Positions 15,793-22,893 of a DNA stretch of 25,316 nt are shown here, piece by piece (position 1 is the stretch's first letter; each line of letters starts with the position of its first letter). The notes below the pieces were generated by a model, which searched no databases, was not told the DNA's origin, and saw nothing but the letters and a program-made list of their open reading frames with translations. Position numbers and translations under genes: made by a program. Location of the stretch: NCBI GenBank assembly GCA_002509495.1, contig DAEV01000081.1, positions 1 through 25,316 of the forward strand, in the 5' to 3' direction. Source of the stretch: Methanolinea sp. UBA473. GTDB taxonomy: Archaea; Halobacteriota; Methanomicrobia; Methanomicrobiales; Methanospirillaceae.

Positions 15793-16713
15793 ATGGGAAT
15801 GATGCCGGACAAGGAACGACTGATCGATGAGATCCTTTCCTACAAGGAGGAAAGGGATGCAGTGATCCTCGCCCATAACTACCAGGTGGGAGAAGTCCAG
15901 GACATTGCAGACCTGGTGGGGGATTCTCTGGAGCTCGCACGGGCGGCGCGATCCATGCAATGTTCCACCCTCGTCTTCTGCGGGGTCGACTTCATGGCCG
16001 AGACCGCGGCAATCCTGTCTCCGGAGAAAAAAGTCCTCCTTCCCGCCGGGGATGCGTGCTGCCCGATGGCCGGCATGGTGACGGCAGGCGAGGTAAGGGA
16101 GGCGAGGAAACGATACCCGGATGCCGCAGTCGTAAGTTACGTGAATACCACCGCGGAGGTGAAAGCCGTAAGCGACATCTGCTGCACGTCTGCAAATGCG
16201 GTTAAGGTCGTGGAGTCCTGCCCGGAGTCGAGGATCCTCTTTGTCCCGGACAGGAACCTTGGACGGTACGTCGCCCGGTTCACGAAAAAAGAGGTCATGC
16301 CGTGGGAGGGGTACTGCCTCGTCCACGACCGGTACACCGCCAGGGATATCGCGCGGGAACGTTCTCTTCATCCGGAGGCCGAAGTCCTGGTGCACCCCGA
16401 ATGCAGGCCCGAAGTGATCGATTCCGCCGATTTCGTCTTCTCGACGTCCGGGATGCTTTCGCATGCCTGCGCGAGCAGTGCAACGGAATTCATCATCGGG
16501 ACCGAGATCGGGATACTTCACCAGTTACGCAAGCGCTGCCCGGACAAGAGGTGCTATCCCCTTTCGGAGAAGGCAGTCTGTGTCAACATGAAAAAGACCG
16601 GCCTTGTGAACGTGCACCTGGCCCTCTCGCGGATGGAACCCAGGGTCACTGTCTCGCCCGAAATCGCAGAACCAGCACGGCGTGCGATCGAGCGGATGCT
16701 GGCGGTCCGGTAA
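15793..16713 (+). CDS. nadA: Quinolinate synthase (NadA)
   Basis: Quinolinate synthase condenses iminoaspartate with dihydroxyacetone phosphate in de novo NAD synthesis and needs a [4Fe-4S] cluster. The family signatures are present: VILAHNYQ, VFCGVDFMAET, SYVNTTAEVKA, CCTSANAVKVV, HPEC and FSTSGML. The three cluster cysteines are Cys63, Cys131 and Cys204 in the 306-residue form. The reading frame extends to a GTG at 15778; the ATG at 15793 fits better with the TATA box at 15759, but the choice is not firm. No nadB/aspartate dehydrogenase or nadC gene is in view. It sits directly behind the cysteine desulfurase fusion, a sensible source of sulfur for its cluster (inference). Confidence 0.95.
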   Translation: MGMMPDKERLIDEILSYKEERDAVILAHNYQVGEVQDIADLVGDSLELARAARSMQCSTLVFCGVDFMAETAAILSPEKKVLLPAGDACCPMAGMVTAGEVREARKRYPDAAVVSYVNTTAEVKAVSDICCTSANAVKVVESCPESRILFVPDRNLGRYVARFTKKEVMPWEGYCLVHDRYTARDIARERSLHPEAEVLVHPECRPEVIDSADFVFSTSGMLSHACASSATEFIIGTEIGILHQLRKRCPDKRCYPLSEKAVCVNMKKTGLVNVHLALSRMEPRVTVSPEIAEPARRAIERMLAVR

Positions 16714-16802
16714 ATCCGGAAACCAGGGAACGATGCAAAAGGGACTGCCAGGTGCCTGGCGTGGAAGAGTAAGAGGAGCAAGAGAAGCCAGAGAGGGATC
16801 CC

Positions 16803-16997
16803 GTGCGGATTATTCTCCCCGATAAGAGCATCCACGAATACCAAAACGAATCCGTCAGGATCGAGCATTTACTTGGAATCCTCGGGATCAACCCTGTCGA
16901 AGTACTTACCATAAAGAATGGCAGGGTCGTCCCGGAAGATACCCTTGCAGAGGGTGACGACGAGATCAGGATCCTCCGCATCACACACGGGGGTTGA
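16803..16997 (+). CDS. MoaD/ThiS-type ubiquitin-like sulfur carrier
   Basis: A 64-residue beta-grasp protein (MRIILPDKSIHEYQ...VEVLTIKNGRVVPED...EIRILRITHGG). The C-terminal Gly-Gly is the hallmark of carriers that are adenylated and thiocarboxylated, as in ThiS, MoaD, Urm1, TtuB and archaeal SAMPs. The small size and the -NGRVV-ED- pattern are closest to the ThiS/TtuB type. The start is GTG with GAGGGAT about 5 bases upstream. Its stop overlaps the start of the TtuA-like gene as TTGA, so the two are almost certainly translated together, and it probably supplies sulfur for that tRNA thiolase. No E1-like adenylating enzyme is visible nearby. Confidence 0.92.
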   Translation: MRIILPDKSIHEYQNESVRIEHLLGILGINPVEVLTIKNGRVVPEDTLAEGDDEIRILRITHGG

Positions 16998-17935
16998 AAT
17001 TGGACCCCGGTCGTCACGCAGGCAAACTGCAGAATTGTGACCTCTGCAATGGACCTGCGGTCATCCGGATCCGCGAGCCGGAGAGAAGGTTCTGCGGCCC
17101 CCACTTCGAGGCGGACCTGGAACAGCGGGTGGCCGATACCATCGCGGCCCAATGCATGATCTCTCCCGGGGACAGGGTAGCCGTGGCATTCAGCGGCGGA
17201 AAGGACAGCTCGGCACTTCTTTCGATCCTTCACCGGCTCTATTCTCCGTTCCGGGACACCTCGCTCGTTGCAATCACCATCGATGAAGGTATTGAAGGAT
17301 ACCGCGAGGAGACAATCAGGGCAGCCCGCCGTCTGGCAACTCGCCTGGGAATCGAGCACTCCATCCATTCCTTCTCCTCCCTTTTTGGGGATGACCTCGA
17401 TCATCTCCTGGCGGGAAGAGAGAAGCAGGCCTGCACGGTCTGCGGTGTGCTCCGCAGGAGAGGTCTTGCGATCGCGGCATCCGGGGTCGGGGCCACGAAA
17501 ATAGCAACAGGACACAACCTCGACGACGAGGCCCAATCGGTATTGATGAATTTCCTCCGGGGGGACCTTCCCAGGCTCGTCTCGGACACCACGTCCCATG
17601 ATGCGGGGTGCTTCCTCCCGCGGATTAAGCCCCTTTCAGGGATCCCTGAAAAGGAGATCGCAACCTACCTCCTGGTCCAGGGATGCCTTCCCGATCTTCC
17701 CGAATGCCCCTACACCCGCCACGCGCTCCGTGCCGAAGTACGCACCATGCTCGCAGACCTTGAATACCACCATCCCGGGACAATGACCCGGCTTATTGCC
17801 TCGCGGGACCAGGTGAGATTGGTAATCAGGACGAATAGAAATGCACCGCAGATACAGACCTGCAGGATTTGCGGAGGGGCCTGCAGGGAAGAGATCTGCC
17901 AGGTCTGCAGGATCCTTCATCCGGATGTGAAGTGA
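16994..17935 (+). CDS. TtuA/Ncs6-family tRNA 2-thiolation enzyme
   Basis: A 313-residue adenylating tRNA thiolase, of the family that makes 2-thiouridine (U54 or U34). An N-terminal zinc finger (Cys15, Cys18, Cys34, His37) is followed by the PP-loop VAFSGGKDSSALL (64-76). Cluster cysteines are Cys147 and Cys150 in CTVCGVLRRRGL and Cys238 in PECPY, matching the three [4Fe-4S] ligands of TtuA. TGHNLDDEAQSVLMN is typical, and a C-terminal zinc finger is formed by CRIC...CQVC (290-305). The start is TTG in the TTGA overlap with the carrier gene, preceded by GGGGG; translational coupling explains the weak start. The 3' end overlaps the convergent fdhD gene by 19 bases. Whether it modifies U54 or U34 is undecided. 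Confidence 0.93.
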   Translation: MKLDPGRHAGKLQNCDLCNGPAVIRIREPERRFCGPHFEADLEQRVADTIAAQCMISPGDRVAVAFSGGKDSSALLSILHRLYSPFRDTSLVAITIDEGIEGYREETIRAARRLATRLGIEHSIHSFSSLFGDDLDHLLAGREKQACTVCGVLRRRGLAIAASGVGATKIATGHNLDDEAQSVLMNFLRGDLPRLVSDTTSHDAGCFLPRIKPLSGIPEKEIATYLLVQGCLPDLPECPYTRHALRAEVRTMLADLEYHHPGTMTRLIASRDQVRLVIRTNRNAPQIQTCRICGGACREEICQVCRILHPDVK

Positions 17936-18699
17936 GGGGATCCTTTTCCCGCTCCCGCGATTCTTTCCGGGAAAGAATAAATATTCATCTTCGATCCCCG
18001 TGAAAACCCGACGATCGTGAGCCCCGCTTTTTCACCGATCTCCACCGCAAGGGTCGTGGTGGCGCCCCGGGATACAAGGATCGGGATATTCGCAACCAGA
18101 CACTTCCGTGCCATCTCGGATGACAGCCGGCCGGAAACCAGGACAAATGTATGGGAAAAATCTATCCCGTTCCGGAGACCGTAACCGATCACGCGGTCGA
18201 GCGCATTATGCCTCCCGATGTCCTCGGATACTGCAAGCACCCCTGTGTCGTCCGCAAGCGCGACGACGTGGATCCCGCCCGTCGTCCTGTGGAGATCGGA
18301 GTTGAGGACTTCTTTCGAGAGGTTCCAGATGATCTCCGGCGTGATGGAAAAATCCGACCGGATTTTTGGCAGTTTCTCCACGTCGATGTACGAGGTGCTG
18401 CCACCGCACCCGGAGAGGATGGTCTTTTTCTGGCCGGACACCTTGAAGAGGTTCTTCGTGAGGACGCTAATCCGGTTCTTCTCGATCCGGATCGACTCGA
18501 TCTCGTCGATTCCCCTGATGATCTGCTCGCAAAAGAGATAGCCGGTAATAAAATCCTCGTAACCTGTCGGACTGGTTACGGCCGTCATGATATGGCGTCC
18601 ATTCAGGAAGAGGGCCAGGGGGATCTCCTCGATCACTTCGTGGGTCGCCTCCTCGAATGTCCCGCCACTGACCCTGATGCATGGAATTTTCCGGTACAT
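17917..18699 (-). CDS. fdhD: FdhD, sulfurtransferase for formate dehydrogenase activation
   Basis: FdhD moves sulfur from a cysteine desulfurase to the Mo/W-bis-MGD cofactor of formate dehydrogenase. The 260-residue product has TSPTGYEDFITGYLFCE, the loop cysteine in LSGCGG, SEDIGRHNALDRVIG and VSGRLSSEMARKC, all family hallmarks. E. coli FdhD uses a C-x-x-C loop; here the loop reads SGCGGST with only one Cys. The frame is open to a GTG at 18720, but AAGGTGGG sits five or fewer bases before the ATG at 18699, so the shorter start is preferred. It follows larE on the same strand with a 56-base gap. Its substrate enzyme is not in the window. Confidence 0.94.
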   Translation of the reverse strand: MYRKIPCIRVSGGTFEEATHEVIEEIPLALFLNGRHIMTAVTSPTGYEDFITGYLFCEQIIRGIDEIESIRIEKNRISVLTKNLFKVSGQKKTILSGCGGSTSYIDVEKLPKIRSDFSITPEIIWNLSKEVLNSDLHRTTGGIHVVALADDTGVLAVSEDIGRHNALDRVIGYGLRNGIDFSHTFVLVSGRLSSEMARKCLVANIPILVSRGATTTLAVEIGEKAGLTIVGFSRGSKMNIYSFPERIAGAGKGSPHFTSG

Positions 18700-18755
18700 G
18701 GGCCCACCTTGGTCAGACACGGGTTCTGTCCCCCGGGGAAACGTTTCGCGATGAA

Positions 18756-19565
18756 TTATCTCTCACTTGTGAGCACCTCGTCCATACTCCCGCTCCTGTA
18801 CCCTTCCAGGTCGAGTGCGACATACGAAAAACCGATCGCTTTCAGTTCCCGTACGATGTCGTCGTGCATAGCAAAAAGATCCGCCATCTCCTCCCGATTC
18901 ACCTCGACCCGGGCAAGCCCTCCATGGCACCGGACCCGCACCTGGCGGAATCCCCGGGTATGAAGGAGATCTTCTGCTTTTTCCACCCTGCGGAGTATCT
19001 CCTCCGTGATCTTGTTCCCGTAGGGGATTCGGGAACAGAGGCATGCGGACGAGGGCCGATCCCAGAATGGGAGGCCAAGGTCCCTGGCAATCTGCCGGAT
19101 CTCAGGTTTCGCGAGGCCGGCCTCGAGAAACGGGTGAACGATTCCCTCTTCTGAGCTCGCCCGGATCCCCGGGCGGTGCTCTGCCAGGTCCGACCTGTTC
19201 ACGCCATCGGCCACGCAAGCAAGACCCAGTTCCCGTGCCCTCGACATGAGGATACGGGCGCCGGTTTTTTTACAAAAAACACACCGGTCAGGGGAATTCA
19301 GGGTGAACCGGGAATCCTCCATGACCGGGAGGGGAATAATCTCGAACGACAAGCCGAGATCCCGGGCATACCGCTCCGCACAGGCAGCCTCCACCCGCGG
19401 AACGACCGGGCTGTCAAGAAATACACAATGGGCCTTCTCCCCGAGCACCTCCTGTGCGAGGACTGCAAGGACCCCGCTGTCGACCCCGCCCGAATAGGAA
19501 ACCAGCATGGATCCCTTCCTCCCGATGGCTCGTTTGACGGCCTCAATCATCTTTTCAGTTTCCAT
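18756..19565 (-). CDS. larE: LarE-like ATP-dependent sulfur transferase
   Basis: A 269-residue PP-loop ATPase of the LarE family (TIGR00268). LarE donates sulfur to the nicotinic-acid-derived nickel-pincer cofactor precursor. The PP-loop is YSGGVDSGVL (24-33). RCVFCK (Cys95, Cys98), VADGVNRSDLAEHRPG and RPSSACLCSRIPYG (Cys175, Cys177) follow. The extra Cys in ACLCSR, in place of a single sacrificial Cys, is typical of LarE versions thought to carry an Fe-S cluster and to use a recyclable sulfur. larA, larB and larC are not in the window, so the target could differ. It starts 25 bases after the HTH gene on the same strand and is followed by fdhD; a three-gene operon is likely. Confidence 0.9.
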   Translation of the reverse strand: METEKMIEAVKRAIGRKGSMLVSYSGGVDSGVLAVLAQEVLGEKAHCVFLDSPVVPRVEAACAERYARDLGLSFEIIPLPVMEDSRFTLNSPDRCVFCKKTGARILMSRARELGLACVADGVNRSDLAEHRPGIRASSEEGIVHPFLEAGLAKPEIRQIARDLGLPFWDRPSSACLCSRIPYGNKITEEILRRVEKAEDLLHTRGFRQVRVRCHGGLARVEVNREEMADLFAMHDDIVRELKAIGFSYVALDLEGYRSGSMDEVLTSER

Positions 19566-19590
19566 AGCGCACCAGGCCAGGTCGCGGGTT

Positions 19591-19932
19591 TCAATCGGAG
19601 ATTCGGGACCCGCACCGGTCGGGCTCCTGGACGCATGGGTCCTTTTCCTCCCTCAGTTGCCTGCAGATCGCGCAGATCCGGCCAACGAGGTCGTCCACCC
19701 TTTGCTCCTTGAGATCCAGGGCGAGACCCGCAATCGACTCCCTCACCTCGTCTGCAAGCTCGATCCGATACCCGCGCTTTCCAGACAGGTATTGGGACGC
19801 CGCGGACGGCGCGATCTCGAGCATCCGGGAAGCTTCGCTCTGAGATACCCCGCATTTCACCAGTTCCACCACGATCGCCGCCTTGATCGCAGGCAGAACA
19901 TCCCATACGATCTTCTGACAGGGCGCTTGCAT
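19591..19932 (-). CDS. Archaeal HTH transcriptional regulator (COG2522 type)
   Basis: A 113-residue DNA-binding protein. MQAPCQKIVWDVLPAIKAAI is the characteristic start of the archaeal COG2522 regulators. A helix-turn-helix of XRE/lambda-repressor type follows (CGVSQSEASRMLEIAPSAASQYLSGKRG). The C-terminal part contains ICAICRQLRE, whose paired cysteines, with Cys5, could bind a metal or Fe-S cluster (inference). The frame is open to an ATG at 19968, but AAATGTATAT at 19961-19970 looks like the TATA box and AGGATAGC precedes the ATG at 19932, so the shorter start is chosen. Being first before larE and fdhD, it may control them, possibly sensing metal, sulfur or redox state. Confidence 0.86.
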   Translation of the reverse strand: MQAPCQKIVWDVLPAIKAAIVVELVKCGVSQSEASRMLEIAPSAASQYLSGKRGYRIELADEVRESIAGLALDLKEQRVDDLVGRICAICRQLREEKDPCVQEPDRCGSRISD

Positions 19933-19960
19933 GCTATCCTGATCCTTGTCGCAATTCCCG

Positions 19961-19970
19961 ATATACATTT
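19961..19970 (-). promoter_or_regulatory. Probable TATA box of the regulator-larE-fdhD unit
   Basis: On the minus strand AAATGTATAT lies about 30 bases upstream of the ATG at 19932. The position fits a promoter for the three-gene minus-strand unit. Confidence 0.45.
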
Positions 19971-20006
19971 AGGAACAGATTCTGCTGTTGGGAGACTGGA
20001 GGGTAA

Positions 20007-20651
20007 CTACTCCGGTTCCCTTAACGAATTCCGGAATTTCACAAGACTCTCGCAGAATTCTCCCAGGTACTCCTCCATCGAGAGGCTTCCCTCCTGGAAG
20101 GCACAGTCCTCCTCCTCGATCACACGTTCGATGCTTGCACGGGAAGGGAGGAGAAGATCGATTGGCACCCCGGATTTTTCCGATCCCCGGATAAGGGCCT
20201 GCCGGAAGAGACCCAGGCAATAGCCTATCCGGTACCGATAGACGGTTCGTGTCTTTTCCAGGTATCCCGCAACCCGTTCCGTCTCAATCCTCTGGAAATC
20301 CTCCTTAACCTTTTCGTCGTGGGATTTCCCCAGCATGTATTTGTAGTGGGCAAAGGGGTACATCTCCTCGAGTTCCGCAGGTACGATCCCGCAGGTCCCG
20401 AACACGACGATGTGGTATTGTTCCGGCCTGAGGACCTGGGAGATGATCATCCGGATGAGCTGGTGGCTTGGGCTCTGGCTGTAGGGCTTCCGGACCGCAC
20501 AGGGGATAAAGATGGCGATCTCCCTTGGCTCAACCTCGTATTCGTCGATAATATACCGGTAGGATCTCTCGAATTCCGGAAGGTAGAACGGTGGGTCTGT
20601 CAGAAGAGGTTCCTGACCCGCTCGAGGGTCTCTTTGATCCTGGACGCTCAT
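20007..20651 (-). CDS. Stand-alone DUF5591 protein (archaeosine-synthase-related)
   Basis: A 214-residue cytoplasmic protein. IFIPCAVRKPYSQSPSHQLI, VVFGTCGIVPAELEEMYPFAHYKYM and the following RIETERVAGYLEKT match DUF5591, found as part of archaeosine synthase (ArcS) in many archaea. There it acts together with TGT- and PUA-related domains on tRNA position 15. Here the domain stands alone without the N-terminal TGT-like or C-terminal PUA parts. Whether it works with separately encoded partners or has another role cannot be seen. CAGGAAT precedes the ATG closely. It is on the same strand as the regulator gene, 74 bases upstream of its start, so it may be co-transcribed. Confidence 0.83.
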   Translation of the reverse strand: MSVQDQRDPRAGQEPLLTDPPFYLPEFERSYRYIIDEYEVEPREIAIFIPCAVRKPYSQSPSHQLIRMIISQVLRPEQYHIVVFGTCGIVPAELEEMYPFAHYKYMLGKSHDEKVKEDFQRIETERVAGYLEKTRTVYRYRIGYCLGLFRQALIRGSEKSGVPIDLLLPSRASIERVIEEEDCAFQEGSLSMEEYLGEFCESLVKFRNSLREPE

Positions 20652-20710
20652 GGATTCCTGAAGTATTCATTCCTGCACACGAAGAACCAGCCGCCCGCAG
20701 TCGGGAGCAC

Positions 20711-21130
20711 TCAGGCCCCCCATAACCGGGAGAACAGGATCCCGAGGACCGGCAACCCTATCACCCCTGTAAGGATATTCGCGAGGTAGAATCCTGCAGG
20801 GTAGTCCATTGAGGAAAGAATGATGTAAGTGGAGGGGATGGTTGAGATCAGGATCAGGATTCCACCGAACATGAGTCCTCTCCTGACCGTATTCCCCCTG
20901 AGTGCCGGGTTCACGAGAGAAAAGACGAACGCCGCCGCAAAGGAGAGGACGAAGGGATAGGCAAAGAACAGGATCATGACAGGGTCGTCGACCGACCGCA
21001 TTCCCGCAAGATCGAGGATAGTATAGGGAGAGATCAGTGCGGCAATTTCCCCAAGCAGGAACGTAGCAAGGAAGATCCATACCCCTCCCGCAAGGCCGGC
21101 CAGCAGGACAAATCTCCAGTTCACCGTCAT
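20711..21130 (-). CDS. Four-helix membrane protein of unknown function
   Basis: A 139-residue integral membrane protein with four hydrophobic segments: FVLLAGLAGGVWIFLATFLL, MILFFAYPFVLSFAAAFVFS, GLMFGGILILISTIPSTYII and FYLANILTGVIGLPVLGILF. No family is recognised; it resembles small methanogen membrane proteins without assigned role. The frame can start at a TTG at 21154, but the ATG at 21130 (MTVNWRF) is preferred. It lies 59 bases before the DUF5591 gene on the same strand. The 178 bases upstream hold no gene. Confidence 0.72.
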   Translation of the reverse strand: MTVNWRFVLLAGLAGGVWIFLATFLLGEIAALISPYTILDLAGMRSVDDPVMILFFAYPFVLSFAAAFVFSLVNPALRGNTVRRGLMFGGILILISTIPSTYIILSSMDYPAGFYLANILTGVIGLPVLGILFSRLWGA

Positions 21131-21308
21131 TCTTGATCGCAGGAATGTACGCAAGGCGTAGGGAAAAAGGTGACCCGGACCCGGTGAACGTAAGGGGCCA
21201 AAAACCAGGGCTCTTCTCTTAGAGGGTTGGTTCAGGGCTCTTACGGCGTGCCCGGGAGTGCGAGCGGATGGAAATCTCTCGATGCGATGAGCCCCTGCCC
21301 TGGCGCCC

Positions 21309-21839
21309 TCACGTCCCGGGAGCGGATTCCTCTTTTAAGGTGAACCGCCAGGTGCAGAAGATGTCCGGAGGGTGAGGGTCGGGGGGTGCGAAGAGGCATT
21401 CCACGCAGATCCGGTCGTCGATCTCCCGGGAAAAACTCGAGAACTCCGCACGGTGCATCTCACGGCATACATATTCCAAAAGACCTCTCCGCAGCCGGGC
21501 CTCCTGAGTGGGGCATGAGCGGACGCGGATGATCACTTCATCCTCCTTCTCCTCGATCTCGTACCCGACGATGATCGCCCACGGGAACAACCGGAGCGCT
21601 TTTACGAACCCCTTCAATCCTTTCTCCGTGATCTTGAACCTCTCTTTCAGATCTTTTGCCGCCATCGACGCAACGCGTCCCCAGACTTTCTCATTGATCG
21701 ATTCTGCAACCGGTTGCCCGAACTGCTCGGCGACATAGATGAACCAGAAGGCGTCCACCACCCTGTAATGCCAGAGCAGGAATACCAGGTATTCCCGTTT
21801 CGCAGACGAGTCCATGCGGTCAAAGGTCTCGAGTTCCAT
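21309..21839 (-). CDS. DUF6125-like methanogen protein
   Basis: A 176-residue soluble protein. The start [20 protein letters not shown], then [20 protein letters not shown] and [15 protein letters not shown], resemble a family found widely in methanogens (DUF6125, name from memory). Three Cys (in [13 protein letters not shown] and CVECLF) lie in the C-terminal half together with an MHR motif, so a metal or Fe-S site is possible. No role is known to me. The frame extends upstream to 21869, but GGAGGAC lies 5-6 bases before the ATG at 21839 and a TATA box stands at 21871, fixing the start. Confidence 0.78.
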   Translation of the reverse strand: MELETFDRMDSSAKREYLVFLLWHYRVVDAFWFIYVAEQFGQPVAESINEKVWGRVASMAAKDLKERFKITEKGLKGFVKALRLFPWAIIVGYEIEEKEDEVIIRVRSCPTQEARLRRGLLEYVCREMHRAEFSSFSREIDDRICVECLFAPPDPHPPDIFCTWRFTLKEESAPGT

Positions 21840-21870
21840 GATAGTCCTCCAGGGATATTGCCTCTGCACT

Positions 21871-21878
21871 AATTATAC
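21871..21878 (-). promoter_or_regulatory. TATA box of the DUF6125-like gene
   Basis: On the minus strand GGTATAATTA contains a strong TATA element about 35 bases before the ATG at 21839, with the ribosome binding site GGAGGAC between. It overlaps the longer reading frame and so excludes its upstream start. Confidence 0.55.
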
Positions 21879-22178
21879 CGCTCGGTTTACAAAAAAGAGG
21901 GGAATTTTCCATCCAGGCCATCCATGTGAAAGAAGGCGATTCTTCCTCCAACAATACCCTTTTTACCACCATATGCTCACTATAGGCACAATGACAGGTA
22001 TTCGTCCCCGGGCAGAGAGACGGAATTCACATGGCTCTGCCGTACTCCGGACTTGCAATCCCACGGAATGTCGGGCAACGCCGAATCCCTCTGCATACCC
22101 GGCTTGGAGACCGGGCAAAGACCTCTCTTATGCGGTCCCTCTCGTCAGATGGTTCGCTCCCGACCGCGGAGGGATCCC
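21879..22178. other. Intergenic region between divergent genes
   Basis: About 300 bases lie between the divergent DUF6125-like and tspO genes. Open frames cross it on both strands but show no start signals or recognisable motifs. ACCCTTTTTACC near 21956-21967 is T-rich but its role is unclear. No tRNA or repeat is seen. Confidence 0.45.
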
Positions 22179-22697
22179 ATGGTGAGCTCCTCCCCCGAGT
22201 CGCTGGACACCCAAAATCGGCGGATCCGTTCACCCCTGATCCTCCTCATCGCAATCGTGATCTGCAACCTTGCGGGTGTGCTTGGATCCCTCGTTACCGT
22301 CACGGGTTCCGGCTCATGGTATGCGGGGATCACAAAGCCGGTTTTCAATCCTCCCGGCTTTGTATTCGCCCCGGTATGGACCACACTCTACATTCTCATG
22401 GGCATCTCCCTTTACCTGATCTGGATGGAGGGGACCGGAATGAAGGATGTCCGGATCGCACTTATCGTGTTTGCAGTCCAGCTCGTGCTCAATGGTCTCT
22501 GGACATTCCTCTTCTTCGGGCTGCAGTCCCCGCTGCTGGGGCTTATCGAGATTTTCGTCCTGTGGATCTTCATCGTCCTCACCATCGTCCTCTTCTACCG
22601 CATCCGGAGGACCTCCGCATACCTCCTCGTTCCGTACCTGCTCTGGGTGAGCTTTGCATCGTTCCTGACCTACACGATATGGACACTGAATCCCTGA
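22179..22697 (+). CDS. tspO: TspO/MBR family membrane protein
   Basis: A 172-residue five-helix membrane protein of the TspO (translocator protein/peripheral benzodiazepine receptor) family, which binds tetrapyrroles and is linked to stress and photo-oxidative responses in bacteria. Signatures: WYAGITKPVFNPPGFVFAPV, WTTLYILMGISLYLIW, LVLNGLWTFLFFGLQSPLLG and YLLWVSFASFLTYTIW. The first helix is LILLIAIVICNLAGVLGSLV. The frame is open far upstream, but GGAGGGAT (22167-22174) precedes the ATG at 22179 with 4 bases between, so this start is preferred. It is followed by a stem-loop with a T-run and stands alone. Confidence 0.94.
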   Translation: MVSSSPESLDTQNRRIRSPLILLIAIVICNLAGVLGSLVTVTGSGSWYAGITKPVFNPPGFVFAPVWTTLYILMGISLYLIWMEGTGMKDVRIALIVFAVQLVLNGLWTFLFFGLQSPLLGLIEIFVLWIFIVLTIVLFYRIRRTSAYLLVPYLLWVSFASFLTYTIWTLNP

Positions 22698-22710
22698 CTC
22701 CCCCCGGAAG

Positions 22711-22747
22711 ATCCGTCCCGCTGCGGGATGGAACCCCCCCTTTTTTT
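22711..22747 (+). terminator. Probable terminator of tspO
   Basis: TCCCG-CTG-CGGGA forms a short stem (22716-22728), extendable by TCC/GGA. It is followed after a C-run by seven T at 22741-22747, 14 bases beyond the tspO stop codon. Confidence 0.6.
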
Positions 22748-22893
22748 AGGCCGGGTTGCCAGAGCGAATAAAAACCCGATCCCGTACCCCCGGCGCAGAG
22801 GGTACGCCTAACAGGCATGGCAGGAAATAGCCCCTTCCTGCACGGGGATACTTCCGGAAGTCAGCGGATACACTAAAAATAGTGGGATTGTAT

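Noticed and set aside
15670..17599. Long minus-strand frames opposite nadA, the carrier and the tRNA thiolase
   Set aside because: Antisense shadows of three genes with clear family signatures.
18151..19712. Plus-strand frames opposite fdhD and larE
   Set aside because: Antisense shadows; minus-strand products are unambiguous FdhD and LarE.
22031..22771. 246-residue plus-strand frame overlapping tspO
   Set aside because: Different frame from TspO, Pro/Arg-rich, no motif.
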